64,000 nt of DNA, taken from Gammaproteobacteria bacterium UBA2679. GTDB taxonomy: Bacteria > Pseudomonadota > Gammaproteobacteria > Pseudomonadales > Oleiphilaceae. Positions 9,739 to 19,480 of the stretch are shown one piece after another. The position numbers and the translations under genes are program-made. Location of the stretch: contig DEMD01000015.1 of NCBI GenBank assembly GCA_002354735.1, positions 395,304-459,303 on the forward strand. Direction: 5' to 3'. How positions within the stretch are numbered: the stretch's first letter is position 1; every line of letters begins with the position of its first letter. The notes under the pieces were generated by a model that was not told the DNA's origin, ran no database searches, and saw only the letters and a list, made by a program, of their open reading frames with translations.

Positions 9739-10872
9739 TCAAAGCCCCAACTGTTTGGCTATGATTTCATTCATGATTTCGCGAGTCCCCCCGCCAATAG
9801 ACAGGATTCTTGAGTCCCTGTACAGCCGCTCCACCAGCGTACCGCGCATGTAACCCATACCGCCAAAGATCTGTACCGCGTCATGGCTGACCGAATCGGC
9901 GGCGTCAGTAGCCAGGTTCTTGGCCATGGAGATTTCCTTCACCGGATTCTTGCCCGCCTGAATGAGTTCAGCCGCGTAATACGTGTATTGTCGCGCAACC
10001 TCTACCTTCGAAGCCATGTCCACCAGGGTATGCTTCAGCAATTGAAAACGGCTGATCGGCCGGCCGAAAGCCTGACGTTGCCTGGCATAGGCAAGGGCTT
10101 CGTCATAGGCCAGCTGAGCGGTCATGTAACCCATGATGGCGAGCGACAGACGCTCCATCAAAAAGTTAGACATGATGGCGATGAAACCGGCATTCTCCAC
10201 GCCGATGAGATGATCGACGGGTACAAGACAGTCGTCAAAGAACAATTCTGCAGTATCGCTTGCCCACCAGCCCATTTTCTTCAGTGGCTGGCCCCGGGTG
10301 AAGCCAGGTGTGTCACGATCAACAACCAGCAGACTGATCCCACCGTGTCCTTCACCGCCAGTTCGTACGGCTACTGTATAATAGTCGGCGCGGATGCCGC
10401 TGGTGATGAAGGTCTTGCTGCCATTGATGCGGTAATGATCGCCTTCGCGTACGGCTCGTGTCGCGAGATTGGCGACATCAGAGCCGCCGCCAGCTTCGGT
10501 AATTGCCAACGCGGCTATTTTCTTTCCGGCAATTACCTCAGGCAAGATGCGCGCCTTCACGGCGGGCTTCGCCCATTTCGCGATCGGTGGCAGCGCAATA
10601 TCAAGTGAGCCGAGACCTGCGACAAGCCCTCCCGAACCAGAGCGCATCAGTTCTTCGGATGCAGCAATCTTCATGAATATGTCGTGTTCGCCACTACCGC
10701 CCCAGCGCTCTTCGTAGCCGATTCCGAGTATGCCGGCCTCACCGGCTGTCTCATACAGTGAGCGAGGAAAACTGCCGGCTTCCTCCCAATCCTTCACTGA
10801 AGGCAGGATATGCCGTTCGACAAATCGTCTGACTGTGGTTCGAACCTGATCATGGGATGCATCGAATGGCAT
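9739..10872 (-). CDS. Acyl-CoA dehydrogenase, IVD/LCAD-type active site
   Basis: This 377-residue acyl-CoA dehydrogenase uses the ATG at 10872 (MPFDASHDQVRTTVRRF). A TTG at 10938 would begin inside the operator-like palindrome at 10930-10947. FAD and substrate motifs are ALAITEAGGGSDVANLATRA and RQAFGRPISRFQLLKHTLVDMA. The usual C-terminal LEGTxE glutamate is replaced in SIGGGTREIM. A glutamate is instead present in FLMERLSLA, the position used as base in isovaleryl-CoA and long-chain enzymes. Substrate is unknown. It is monocistronic and divergent from phoX. Confidence 0.9.
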   Translation of the reverse strand: MPFDASHDQVRTTVRRFVERHILPSVKDWEEAGSFPRSLYETAGEAGILGIGYEERWGGSGEHDIFMKIAASEELMRSGSGGLVAGLGSLDIALPPIAKWAKPAVKARILPEVIAGKKIAALAITEAGGGSDVANLATRAVREGDHYRINGSKTFITSGIRADYYTVAVRTGGEGHGGISLLVVDRDTPGFTRGQPLKKMGWWASDTAELFFDDCLVPVDHLIGVENAGFIAIMSNFLMERLSLAIMGYMTAQLAYDEALAYARQRQAFGRPISRFQLLKHTLVDMASKVEVARQYTYYAAELIQAGKNPVKEISMAKNLATDAADSVSHDAVQIFGGMGYMRGTLVERLYRDSRILSIGGGTREIMNEIIAKQLGL

Positions 10873-10929
10873 GGCGAAGGGGTCCTTGTAGGCAATTGAA
10901 ACTGAGCGGAGCTTATCAATCGCCCTCTT

Positions 10930-10947
10930 ACCAAGCAAGCGCTTGGT
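10930..10947. promoter_or_regulatory. Perfect 7-4-7 palindrome, TetR-like operator
   Basis: ACCAAGC and GCTTGGT flank AAGC (10930-10947), a perfect 18-bp inverted repeat 58 bp before the acyl-CoA dehydrogenase start. Length and symmetry suit a TetR-family repressor, the class that commonly controls acyl-CoA dehydrogenase genes. No TetR gene lies in the window, so the regulator is unidentified. Confidence 0.6.
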
Positions 10948-10953
10948 TTGTGG

Positions 10954-10971
10954 CTGTCAGAAAATTGTCAC
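10954..10971 (+). promoter_or_regulatory. Pho box upstream of phoX
   Basis: CTGTCAG-AAAA-TTGTCAC matches the PhoB site layout of two CTGTCAT-like heptamers separated by four bases. It ends 78 bp before the phoX start codon. Phosphate-starvation control of PhoX phosphatases is well established; the site itself is read directly. Confidence 0.72.
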
Positions 10972-11049
10972 ATTAGCTCAATCGAACTGTAACTTTCGGT
11001 TCCTACTCTTGCGTCTCAATAAATTCGATAACGCCAGTCGGAGCCGTTC

Positions 11050-13089
11050 ATGAGCAAGGCAACCTTTGATCCAAAGACTTATAACCTCAGCAGCAACGAA
11101 GCTTTTGCGACGGTGTTGCAGAAGCACCTTTCGCGACGCAGCCTGATCAAAGGTGGACTTGGCGTTGCCGGGATGTCCCTGCTGTCTGGCTTCGGCCTGA
11201 GTGGCTGTAGTGATGACGACAAATCTTCAGCAGCACGCGGCACACTTGGCAGCAGCAGTGAGACTCTTGGTTTTCAATCCATTCCGGGATCAAGAACCGA
11301 TGCGGTTGTCGTCCCTGAGGGCTACAACGCCAGAATACTTGCGCCATGGGGAACGCCACTGAACAGTACAGCTCAGGCCTACCGGCCTGACGGCAGCAAC
11401 ACCGCCGTTGACCAGGAAAATGCGGTGGGTATGCATCACGATGGCATGCATTTCTTCCCGATCGAAGGTAGCTCTACGGATGGGCTGCTGGTCATCAACC
11501 ATGAATATATCGATGAGGATGCGCTGCACCCTGATGGGCCCACCATTGATCCTGTCACTGAGCTGCGCACCAGTGCCGAAGAGATTCGCAAGGAGATCAA
11601 TGCTCATGGTGTCAGCGTAGTGCGTGTGCAATTGATCAATGGTGAGTGGCAGGTGGTGGCGAATGATCCACTGAACAGACGATTCACTGGCGCGACAGAG
11701 ATGGACATTGCCGGCCCACTGGCGAATTCCCCGCTCCTACAGACTCGCTATTCGCCTGCGGGCGATGTGACCCGTGGCACTTCCAACAATTGTGGCAATG
11801 GTTCAACGCCCTGGGGAACCTATCTGACCTGTGAGGAGAACTGGCCCGGGTACTTCATGAACTCGGCTGCCAGTCGCCCAGCCGATCAGGATCGCCTTGG
11901 CATACCTAACGATGGCACTCGCTATGGCTGGCACCACCTTGCGGGCGACCCATCCGAAGTCGACCAGGAATTTGCGCGCTTCGATAATACACCAACAGGC
12001 GCATCGGCACTCGAAGACTACCGGAATGAAGCCAATGGCTTCGGCTATACGGTCGAGATCGACCCGTACAATCCGACGGCAAAAGCCGTGAAACGCACAG
12101 CGCTTGGCCGCTTCCGACAGGAAAGCAGAACGTTTGGTCCGCTGGTCGAAGGCGAACCGGTAGTGAGCTATGCCGGGCATGACTCCCGCTTTGAATATAT
12201 CTACAAATTCGTTTCAGATGCGCTCTGGACAGCGGCCGATGCAAACCCAGTCGATCGTCTGGCCACCGGCTCGAAGTACATGGATGCAGGCACCTTGTAC
12301 GTGGCCCGTTTCAACGAGGATGGCACCGGCGATTGGCTGCCATTGACGCTCGATAGCGTCACTACTGACGGCCAGACACTTGGCAGTCTGTTTGCAACGC
12401 AGGCTGACATCATTCTCAATACCCCGGGTGCCGCCGACGCTGTGGGTGCCACGCCTATGGACCGTCCGGAGTGGGTTGCAGTGGACCCGGTCAATGGCAC
12501 CGTCTATTTCACGCTCACCAACAACAGTGATCGCGAGACGGCCGCAGCCGTCAGTCCGAGAGTCGGCAATGAGTTTGGTCATATCGTTCGGTGGAATGAA
12601 GACGGCATTGACCGCTTCAACTGGGAAATCTTCGTGTTTGGCGCGCCTGCGATTGCCGATGCTGACACCAATCGATCTGGCCTGACGACTGCCAACCAGT
12701 TTGCCAGTCCAGATGGCCTGATCTTCGATGGTCGCGGCATCATGTGGATACAGACGGACAACGGTGCGGAAGCTGTCACCGAACAGACTAACGACCAGAT
12801 GCTCGCCGTTGTGCCTTCCAGACTGCGGGATAGTAACAATGACCAGCGCGTGGTGGATGCTTCCAACCAGGATGAGCTTCGTCGCTTCTTCGTAGGGCCT
12901 AACGGCTGTGAAGTGACTGGACTGGCATTCACCCCAGATCACACCACCTTTTTCGTCAACATCCAGCATCCGGGCAACTGGCCGTTCAGTGATAATGCCG
13001 CGGAGGCTGCACCTGAGGGCGTAACGGTAAGACCGCGGGCGTCTACAGTGGTCGTTCGTCGCAACGATGGCGGCCCCATCGGCGTCTAA
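11050..13089 (+). CDS. phoX: PhoX-family alkaline phosphatase (DUF839), Tat-exported
   Basis: This 679-residue protein begins with a twin-arginine signal: SRRSLIKGG, a hydrophobic stretch and LSGCSDDD, so it is probably exported folded by Tat and possibly lipidated at that Cys. The rest is DUF839/PhoX. Conserved blocks are GMHHDGMHFFP, LLVINHEYID, TPWGTYLTCEENWPGYF, YGWHHLAGDPSEVD and EWVAVDPVNGTVYFTLTNN. PhoX enzymes are Ca/Fe-dependent monoesterases that release phosphate outside the cytoplasm. CGGAG precedes the ATG. The Pho box at 10954-10971 supports induction by phosphate limitation. Confidence 0.92.
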   Translation: MSKATFDPKTYNLSSNEAFATVLQKHLSRRSLIKGGLGVAGMSLLSGFGLSGCSDDDKSSAARGTLGSSSETLGFQSIPGSRTDAVVVPEGYNARILAPWGTPLNSTAQAYRPDGSNTAVDQENAVGMHHDGMHFFPIEGSSTDGLLVINHEYIDEDALHPDGPTIDPVTELRTSAEEIRKEINAHGVSVVRVQLINGEWQVVANDPLNRRFTGATEMDIAGPLANSPLLQTRYSPAGDVTRGTSNNCGNGSTPWGTYLTCEENWPGYFMNSAASRPADQDRLGIPNDGTRYGWHHLAGDPSEVDQEFARFDNTPTGASALEDYRNEANGFGYTVEIDPYNPTAKAVKRTALGRFRQESRTFGPLVEGEPVVSYAGHDSRFEYIYKFVSDALWTAADANPVDRLATGSKYMDAGTLYVARFNEDGTGDWLPLTLDSVTTDGQTLGSLFATQADIILNTPGAADAVGATPMDRPEWVAVDPVNGTVYFTLTNNSDRETAAAVSPRVGNEFGHIVRWNEDGIDRFNWEIFVFGAPAIADADTNRSGLTTANQFASPDGLIFDGRGIMWIQTDNGAEAVTEQTNDQMLAVVPSRLRDSNNDQRVVDASNQDELRRFFVGPNGCEVTGLAFTPDHTTFFVNIQHPGNWPFSDNAAEAAPEGVTVRPRASTVVVRRNDGGPIGV

Positions 13090-13209
13090 CTACAGCGGAA
13101 AGCTGGACCAGATCACAATCTGATCAAAATCCGCTGCAGTTGGTCGGACACAGGAAATGCCAGGCCTATACTCGATACATGAACTGTTTTTCATCTTCGA
13201 GGATAGGCC

Positions 13210-14166
13210 TTGTCGAACATCTGGATCAAGAAGCTGAGTACGCTTGGCGTGCTGGCTACATTTCAGTTACTTGCGGCTTGCGGTGGTTCGTCTGGGAGTG
13301 GGTCTGGTGCAGTGTCGCCAGCAGAGCCTGGGGAGGGCTCAGGTCACCGAGCCGCACCAGTCGGTGAGAGCAATGCTTCCACCGGCACTTTCTCGGTTAC
13401 ATCTTCCAGTCCCTCTCGCGACAGCACAAACCGAGCGCTCGATTCAGTAGTCAGAATCCTGTTCAATCAACCACTTATCGACAGCACAGTCGTGAGTCAA
13501 CATGTCAGCTTGAGTCGGAACGGCGTCGCGACTGTTACGGCCCTGCAGTACGACAATACCGAACATGCGATCACGCTTATACCTGCTGCAGCGCTGGCAC
13601 CTGATACGCTCTACACCGTCTCGCTATCGGCGGGCTTGATGGCTGAGAACGGCGAGTCGATGAAGTCACAGAACTGGACTTTCCGCACTGCAGGAAATGT
13701 TGGCTCAACCAGCCAGGCTACGATCGATAGCTGCATGAGCGATACTGATCTCGAGATGCTCGATGCAGTGAATAGGGTGCGTGCGGTGACGAGATCCTGC
13801 GGAAGCACCAACTACAATGCTGTGCCTGCGCTCAGCTGGAATTGCCAGCTCGATACCGCCGCGAACAGGCATGCCCGCGATATGGTCAACCATGATTTCT
13901 TCAGTCACACCGGTAGCGATGGTTCCAGCATGGGCGGCCGAATCAGCGCCGCTGGCTACAACTGGAGCGCTGCTGCGGAGAACATTGCTGCAGGGCAGAG
14001 TAGCGTGACTGCAGTGATGAATGGCTGGCTAGCCAGCGATGGCCACTGCCGCAATATCATGAGCAGCAGCACTACCCAGCTTGGCGCGGCTTTGGCCATA
14101 GCCGACCCAGGCACCACCGCCTACGGCCGCTATTGGGTGCAAAATTTCGCGCGTCCTCAGAACTAG
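13210..14166 (+). CDS. CAP/SCP-domain lipoprotein with bacterial Ig-like domain
   Basis: This 318-residue protein is read from a TTG (MSNIWIKK). A lipoprotein signal with lipobox LAAC at about residues 20-23 is followed by a Gly/Ser-rich linker. A Big_5-type Ig-like domain covers ~55-155 (TNRALDSVVRILFNQPL to QNWTFRTAG). A CAP domain covers ~175-318: LDAVNRVRA, LDTAANRHARDMVNHDFFSHTG, AAENIAAGQ and GHCRNIMSSS, including the His/Glu cavity residues. CAP proteins are secreted or surface proteins of varied function; none can be assigned here. It follows phoX on the same strand after 120 bp without an obvious terminator. Confidence 0.88.
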   Translation: MSNIWIKKLSTLGVLATFQLLAACGGSSGSGSGAVSPAEPGEGSGHRAAPVGESNASTGTFSVTSSSPSRDSTNRALDSVVRILFNQPLIDSTVVSQHVSLSRNGVATVTALQYDNTEHAITLIPAAALAPDTLYTVSLSAGLMAENGESMKSQNWTFRTAGNVGSTSQATIDSCMSDTDLEMLDAVNRVRAVTRSCGSTNYNAVPALSWNCQLDTAANRHARDMVNHDFFSHTGSDGSSMGGRISAAGYNWSAAAENIAAGQSSVTAVMNGWLASDGHCRNIMSSSTTQLGAALAIADPGTTAYGRYWVQNFARPQN

Positions 14167-14273
14167 AGGCGGGGCGGAACACCGGCTCGCCTGAATTTAA
14201 CGGTCTTCCGCAAGCAGCCTGACCCGCCTCGTCTATACTCAGGTTCCATAGTCCTGTTTGTAGCTGCGAAGCC

Positions 14274-14939
14274 ATGGCTGACGCCTCCCAATCCTGTTCC
14301 AGAATACCCGAAGCGGAAAGGCACCGCCGCTTCAGGCTGACCCTGCTGATAATGGTCTGCTGGCTCATTGCCGTCGGCGTCGCCCTGTATCACTTCGAGT
14401 TTCAGCCACTGAGACCGTTTCAGCCCTCGGCCTCATCTGACCTGCCAGCCTACCCCCCAGGCCTCGCGACTGTATTGCCTGCCGCGCGAACCGGGCGGCC
14501 TACCATCGTTCACATTCTTGATCCGACCTGCGATTGTCTGCGCTACACCAGATCTCATCTGACTGCGCTGCAGCAGGAGCCCGACTTTCTCGAGGCCGAT
14601 CATGTTGTCGTTAGTGCTCCATTGCCTGATCAGAGTGCTCTGCAACCACACGAGTTGATCGGAGCCGCTCAATACATCCGCAGCGCCATGCTCAATGTGC
14701 CACTGCGAACGCCAGCAGTTGCCATATTCGATGCACAACACAATCTGTCCTATTACGGGCCCTACAGTCTTGGTCCTGCCTGCGGGCGTGCCGGCGACAC
14801 GATCATGCCGGTCCTGGAAGCCCTGCATGAGGGCAGGGCTGCGCCTGAATACGATCTTGGTGGTCGGACCTGCTTCTGCGATCCGCCGCAAAACCTGCTC
14901 ACCGCATCTATCAGCGCCGGAGGCGCCCGTTCAGAATGA
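14274..14939 (+). CDS. DUF6436 family protein, membrane-anchored thioredoxin-like
   Basis: This 221-residue protein has one N-terminal TM helix (about residues 22-42, [20 protein letters not shown]) and a periplasmic domain. [21 protein letters not shown] resembles a thioredoxin-like strand-turn-helix with a CxC in place of CxxC. A second cysteine pair is in GRTCFCDPP near the C-terminus. Function is unknown; a redox or metal role is possible from the cysteines. Its stop overlaps the chemoreceptor start as ATGA, so the two are translated together. Confidence 0.7.
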   Translation: MADASQSCSRIPEAERHRRFRLTLLIMVCWLIAVGVALYHFEFQPLRPFQPSASSDLPAYPPGLATVLPAARTGRPTIVHILDPTCDCLRYTRSHLTALQQEPDFLEADHVVVSAPLPDQSALQPHELIGAAQYIRSAMLNVPLRTPAVAIFDAQHNLSYYGPYSLGPACGRAGDTIMPVLEALHEGRAAPEYDLGGRTCFCDPPQNLLTASISAGGARSE

Positions 14940-16444
14940 CTATTGAAATCAGTACGCAGCTTCGAATCAAGATGATGGCTGCTGACAAGCTCATGTTCCG
15001 GATCCTGTGTGGACTCGTGCTTTATTCGATGGCACTAGCGCCGGTTCACTCCACCTGGACGCCAGCCTTGGTGATCAGCTTGCTGACGCTTGGTGGCGTG
15101 GCGGCGATACGTTCGCTACAACCAGGTGAGCAGTTGAGCCGAATTGCGCTGGGCCTGTCCTTCATGATTATGACAGCCTTACACGTGCACCAGTTGCACG
15201 GCATGATCGAGGCGCACTTCGGCTTTTTCATGTTGCTGGCTATCCTGCTTTACTATCGGGATTGGCTCACGATCGTGGCTGCGGCTGCACTGGTGGCCGT
15301 TCATCATGTGCTGTTCTACTGGTGGCAGTCCAACGCGTCAGCGGTGTTCGTTCTGGAAAACCCAGCTGCTGGTTGGGGGGTCATCTTCATGCATGCCGCC
15401 TATGTGGTTGTCGAAACCGTCATTCTGGTGATACTGGCTCGTACACTGATGCAGCAGGAGGCGTCTGCAACCCACATCCAGGAAGCCGCCAGCCACATGG
15501 TGTCAGGTGAGTCCATCGATCTTAGCTATCGCTGCCCAAATGATGTGGGGCATCTCACTGACGCCTTTAATGGTTTCCTTGGCAAACTTGAAAGCAGCCT
15601 GAAAGCGACGGGTAGTGAAGGCGAAAAGCTTTTCGAAGCGCGCGCGGACCTGCAGGAGTCGTTCTCCACTCTGGACAGCCAGACCCGTCGTCAGCAGACA
15701 CTGACGGCGGGCATCATGTCAGCCATAGAACAGATTACCGGGGCCGTCGAAGCGATTGCCGCCAATGCGGAAACTGCTTCGGAAACAGCCAGCCATGCTG
15801 AGTCGATTGCAGGGCAGAGCACGCAGTTGGTGAGCCAGAGTCGCAAGCGTCTTGACGATCTGGAACGCGCCATCGATAGCACACTTCATTCCATCACTTC
15901 GCTGGATGCTTCGGCCAAAACTATTGGCTCGGTTGTGGGGGTCATTAAGGGTATCGCTGAACAAACGAATTTGTTGGCCCTGAACGCAGCTATCGAAGCG
16001 GCCAGAGCCGGTGAGCAGGGGCGTGGGTTTGCCGTCGTGGCCGACGAGGTGCGAAGCCTGGCATCAAAGACGCAGGTCTCGACGGGTGAAATCGAACGCA
16101 TGATTGCGCAGCTGCAGACCGGTAGCAGACAGGCCGTCAGTGATATGGCCTCGAGTAAGGCTACCGTGACTGACTTCGCGGTAGTGATGCAAACCATGAC
16201 CGACAATTTCCAGGAAGTTGCCCAGCGCATTCATTCACTTGGAGATCTCAGTCATCAGATCGCTGAGGCAACGCGGCGCCAGAAACAGGCGAGTGATAAG
16301 ATCAGCCGCTCTGCCCAAGACGTCACCAGCCATGCCGGTGACAACATCGCGGCCCTGGAGCGCCTGGCTCCAGTCATTCGCCGCGTCGACGGGGTTGCCG
16401 GTGGGCTACAGCACCACCTGAAAAACTTTCGCTATTCAAGGTAA
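14936..16444 (+). CDS. Methyl-accepting chemotaxis protein with multi-span N-terminus
   Basis: This 502-residue chemoreceptor has no large periplasmic domain. About six hydrophobic segments fill residues ~15-190, followed by a short HAMP-like linker ([26 protein letters not shown]) and the signalling domain with the canonical [18 protein letters not shown] tip near residue 345. Sensing is therefore probably within the membrane. Translation is coupled to the DUF6436 gene. The 3' end overlaps the convergent Lrp-type gene by nine bases. Confidence 0.9.
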   Translation: MTIEISTQLRIKMMAADKLMFRILCGLVLYSMALAPVHSTWTPALVISLLTLGGVAAIRSLQPGEQLSRIALGLSFMIMTALHVHQLHGMIEAHFGFFMLLAILLYYRDWLTIVAAAALVAVHHVLFYWWQSNASAVFVLENPAAGWGVIFMHAAYVVVETVILVILARTLMQQEASATHIQEAASHMVSGESIDLSYRCPNDVGHLTDAFNGFLGKLESSLKATGSEGEKLFEARADLQESFSTLDSQTRRQQTLTAGIMSAIEQITGAVEAIAANAETASETASHAESIAGQSTQLVSQSRKRLDDLERAIDSTLHSITSLDASAKTIGSVVGVIKGIAEQTNLLALNAAIEAARAGEQGRGFAVVADEVRSLASKTQVSTGEIERMIAQLQTGSRQAVSDMASSKATVTDFAVVMQTMTDNFQEVAQRIHSLGDLSHQIAEATRRQKQASDKISRSAQDVTSHAGDNIAALERLAPVIRRVDGVAGGLQHHLKNFRYSR

Positions 16445-16930
16445 ATAGCTGAGTGGAAGACTCGTCCTGTCCAGTACCCGCTGCAGGACGAAGCTCGAAT
16501 GCACCCCACTGACGCCAGGTATGCGGGTGACCTTGTTCAGAAGAAAATCCTGATAGTGGTCCATGTCCGGAATGGCAACCTTTAGCATATAGTCCGCTTC
16601 CTGCCCAGTGATGAGATAGCACTCCTGCACCTCCTCCAGTACCTCAATCTGCTTCACGAACGCTTCGAAGCGCTCAGGCGTATGTCGGTCCATGCTGATG
16701 AGTATGATTACCGTGAGTGATAGGCCAAGCTTCTTCCTGTCCAGCAGCGTGACCCGACTAAGTATGACGCCCGCCTCTTCCAGCGCTCTGACCCGTCTCA
16801 GACATGGTGAAGCCGACAGGCCCACCACCTCCGCAAGCTGCTGGTTGGTCAGACTCGCGTCGGTCTGCAGCGCTGCCAGAATACGTCTGTCGATGCGGTC
16901 GAACTTATGGATTGTCTTGCTTTGAGTCAT
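16436..16930 (-). CDS. Lrp/AsnC-family transcriptional regulator
   Basis: This 164-residue protein has an N-terminal helix-turn-helix ([43 protein letters not shown]) and a C-terminal RAM/AsnC ligand-binding domain ([31 protein letters not shown] region). Such regulators sense amino acids. It is divergent from leuA, with an 8-bp inverted repeat between them, so it may control itself and leuA. That target is inference. Confidence 0.92.
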   Translation of the reverse strand: MTQSKTIHKFDRIDRRILAALQTDASLTNQQLAEVVGLSASPCLRRVRALEEAGVILSRVTLLDRKKLGLSLTVIILISMDRHTPERFEAFVKQIEVLEEVQECYLITGQEADYMLKVAIPDMDHYQDFLLNKVTRIPGVSGVHSSFVLQRVLDRTSLPLSYLP

Positions 16931-16961
16931 TTATTGCGCCTGCACCCCACTATTTGGGTGA

Positions 16962-17004
16962 TTAATTGCTGAATAGCTTAATAATAGCCGATATTGGCAA
17001 TTAA
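16962..17004. promoter_or_regulatory. Wide inverted repeat between the Lrp-type gene and leuA
   Basis: TTAATTGC (16962-16969) and GCAATTAA (16997-17004) are perfect inverted copies, 35 bp apart start to start, in an AT-rich tract between the divergent regulator and leuA. AT-rich spaced half-sites are typical of Lrp-family binding. The rest of the leuA leader, to 17156, holds only a short GC-rich hairpin at 17104-17118. Confidence 0.4.
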
Positions 17005-17156
17005 CAAGCGCGTGAACTCGGTTATAGTAAGTGCCATCGGATCCGCTGCGAGCTTCCACAAGAGCGAACCAGCAGAAGCTTCACAAGAGCATTTTCATCC
17101 GGTGAGGGGCCTGGCCCCTGCTTATTCAAATTCGCTGGAACAAGGGACACTCGGGT

Positions 17157-18863
17157 ATGGCATTCGATCATCGTAAATATCAGGCTTTCAAGCCTGTAAG
17201 AAAGACAGACCGCAGGTGGCCAGATAAGGTCATCGAGCAGGCGCCACTCTGGTGCTCTGTCGATCTTCGCGATGGCAACCAGGCCCTGGTCAACCCGATG
17301 AATGTAGAGCAGAAAACACGGCTCTTCGAACTTCTGGTCAAGGTCGGCTTCAAGGAAATCGAAATCGGCTTCCCTGCAGCGAGCCAACCCGATTTCGACT
17401 TCTGTCGCAAGTTGATTGACGAGGATCGCATCCCGGACGATGTGACCGTGCAGGCACTCACCCAGGCGCGGCCCGAGCTTATAGCGCGGACTTACGAAGC
17501 GCTGGCTGGCGCGAAGCGGGCGGTTGTGCACTTGTATAATTCGACCTCCACCGTGCAGCGTGAGCAGGTCTTTCAGCTCGATAAGGCTGGCATCAAGGCT
17601 ATTGCAGTGCGTGGCGCTGAGTGGGTGCTGGAGCATGCGCAACAGCATCCCCATACTGATTGGACCTTCCAGTATTCGCCCGAAAGCTTCACCGGCACAG
17701 AGCTTGATTACGCTGTCGAAGTGATCGATGCCGTTTCTGCCGTCTGGCAACCTCAGAACGGTCAGCGGATGATCATCAATCTGCCAGCGACCGTCGAAAT
17801 GGCCACACCCAATGTCTTTGCCGATCAGGTGGAGTGGGTATGCGAGAATATGCAGCACCGTTCGCATATAGAAATCAGCCTGCACACTCATAACGATAGA
17901 GGGTGTGGCGTCGCTGCGGCGGAGCTCGGTGTCATGGCTGGCGCGGACCGCATCGAGGGGACGCTGCTGGGCAACGGTGAGCGTACCGGTAACATGGATA
18001 TCGTCACCATGGCCATGAACCTGTATTCACAGGGCATTGATCCGAAGCTGGACTTCAGTGATATGGCTGAAGTCATCCGAACCGTCGAAGCGTGTACTGA
18101 GATCAGCACCCATCCACGCCACCCATACGCAGGCGAGCTGGTGTTCACTGCGTTCTCTGGCAGTCATCAGGATGCCATACGCAAGTGCCTCAGCCGCTAT
18201 CAGGAAGGTGATATCTGGCAGGTGGCTTATCTGCCAATCGACCCGCGCGACCTGAACCGTCGCTATGAAGAAGTAGTGAGGATCAACAGCCAGTCAGGTA
18301 AGGGCGGTGTTGCCTATGTGATCGAGCAGAGCATGGGCATCACCCTCCCACGCTGGGCGCAGATCGAGATGAGCCGCCTGGTACAGCTGGAAACAGAGCG
18401 CAGCGGGAAAGAAATCTCAGTCGCGGCAATCAAGGCGGTCTTCGAAGATAACTTCATGGCGGTCAATGACGACTGGATACTGCATGGCTACGATATTCAT
18501 CGCACGGACGAAGGCGTTCTGGCGGAGCTCGAAATTGGTAGTGGGCAGAAGCTGCAGGGTAAGGGGCATGGGGTAATAGAGGCCGTGGTGGCGGCCATCC
18601 AGAGCCGCTACGAACTCGCCATTAGTATCGAGAACTATGATGAGTTTGCCATCGGGCTTGGCACAACGGCGCAGGCTATTTGCTGCCTCCGCCTGAGGAG
18701 CGCCAGCGCTCACGGTGTGGGTCACCTCTGTAGTGCCGCCGCCATAGCCGAGGACACAACGTCGACTGCTATTCAGGCCCTCTTAACAGGCGCCAGTCGC
18801 CTGCAGCGACAGATAGCGGCAGCAAGCAGCACACAAACACCGGCGGTCGCGCTGTCGGTGTAG
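17157..18863 (+). CDS. leuA: 2-isopropylmalate synthase
   Basis: This 568-residue protein condenses acetyl-CoA and 2-oxoisovalerate, the committed step of leucine synthesis. The TIM barrel carries SVDLRDGNQALVNPM (catalytic and metal site) and HTHNDRGCGVAAAELGVMAGADRIEGTLLGNGERTGN (metal-binding His and flap, from about residue 242). The C-terminal LeuA allosteric domain for leucine covers ~430-555. The length and PWQKF-less N-terminus match the longer form found in pseudomonads and actinobacteria rather than the 523-residue enteric form. AGGGAC precedes the ATG. Confidence 0.95.
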   Translation: MAFDHRKYQAFKPVRKTDRRWPDKVIEQAPLWCSVDLRDGNQALVNPMNVEQKTRLFELLVKVGFKEIEIGFPAASQPDFDFCRKLIDEDRIPDDVTVQALTQARPELIARTYEALAGAKRAVVHLYNSTSTVQREQVFQLDKAGIKAIAVRGAEWVLEHAQQHPHTDWTFQYSPESFTGTELDYAVEVIDAVSAVWQPQNGQRMIINLPATVEMATPNVFADQVEWVCENMQHRSHIEISLHTHNDRGCGVAAAELGVMAGADRIEGTLLGNGERTGNMDIVTMAMNLYSQGIDPKLDFSDMAEVIRTVEACTEISTHPRHPYAGELVFTAFSGSHQDAIRKCLSRYQEGDIWQVAYLPIDPRDLNRRYEEVVRINSQSGKGGVAYVIEQSMGITLPRWAQIEMSRLVQLETERSGKEISVAAIKAVFEDNFMAVNDDWILHGYDIHRTDEGVLAELEIGSGQKLQGKGHGVIEAVVAAIQSRYELAISIENYDEFAIGLGTTAQAICCLRLRSASAHGVGHLCSAAAIAEDTTSTAIQALLTGASRLQRQIAAASSTQTPAVALSV

Positions 18864-18882
18864 TCATGCGGTAAGGGCTGTG

Positions 18883-19392
18883 TCAGGCCTCGCCACGAGC
18901 GGGATAGTTCTTCTCTACCACGAAGTCGATGGCCTTGAGCAGGTCATCCAGCGATGGTCTGGCAAACGGCATGCTCTGCACCGAAGAGGCGTAGATGGTG
19001 TTATCGGGCCTTATCAGATGTAGGCCTGGCTCGCTGAAGCGCTCCGGCTCCTTGTCGCTGATCGACTCGGAAATGTACAGATCCCACCCTCTGGCCGCGG
19101 CTTCGGTGAGGCCGTAACCCACAGTGAGTTGTTTTAGACCCCATTCCTTCACCGATTGTTCAGCCCTTGCCTTGTCATCCATCGAAATGGCGATGACATT
19201 GACACCACGGCTACGGTAATCGTCCAGCTTCGTCTCAAGCGTCTGTAGATAGGTCTTGCAGACCGGGCAGTGAAGGCCACGGTAGAACACGAGCATCGTA
19301 AAGGTATCCGGCTGCTGCTCAGCCAGTGTCCAGTGCTTGCCTTCTACCGTGTCCAGGCGTAGGTCAGTAGCCTGCATGCGGGGTTGAGTCAT
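18883..19392 (-). CDS. Peroxiredoxin-like (AhpC/TSA) protein
   Basis: This 169-residue thioredoxin-fold protein has LVFYRGLHCPVCKTYLQTLE, a CPxC active site in which the first Cys fits the peroxidatic position. The fold continues with NVIAISMDDKARAEQSVKEWGL and a C-terminal strand GLHLIRPDNTIY. It is the peroxiredoxin-like (AhpC-TSA) subgroup; peroxidase activity is likely but unproven, and a disulfide role is possible. It stands alone, convergent with leuA at 20 bp. AGGAG precedes the start. Confidence 0.85.
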   Translation of the reverse strand: MTQPRMQATDLRLDTVEGKHWTLAEQQPDTFTMLVFYRGLHCPVCKTYLQTLETKLDDYRSRGVNVIAISMDDKARAEQSVKEWGLKQLTVGYGLTEAAARGWDLYISESISDKEPERFSEPGLHLIRPDNTIYASSVQSMPFARPSLDDLLKAIDFVVEKNYPARGEA

Positions 19393-19480
19393 CTCGTTCT
19401 CCTTTCTCAGATTGCCGTCGATACAGACTTCATACGTGCTGGGAAAGAAATTGAAGCATTAGACAGCGTTGCTGCTCGTT

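Noticed and set aside
12214..12969. Long open frame (251 codons) on the reverse strand inside phoX
   Set aside because: It lies wholly opposite a well supported gene, has no family motifs and no ribosome site; it reflects codon bias of phoX.
17104..17118. GC-rich hairpin in the leuA leader, possible attenuator
   Set aside because: The stem is short, no T-run follows, and no leucine-rich leader peptide is visible upstream.
17022..17891. 289-codon reverse frame opposite leuA
   Set aside because: It is fully antisense to conserved LeuA catalytic sequence and encodes no recognisable domain.
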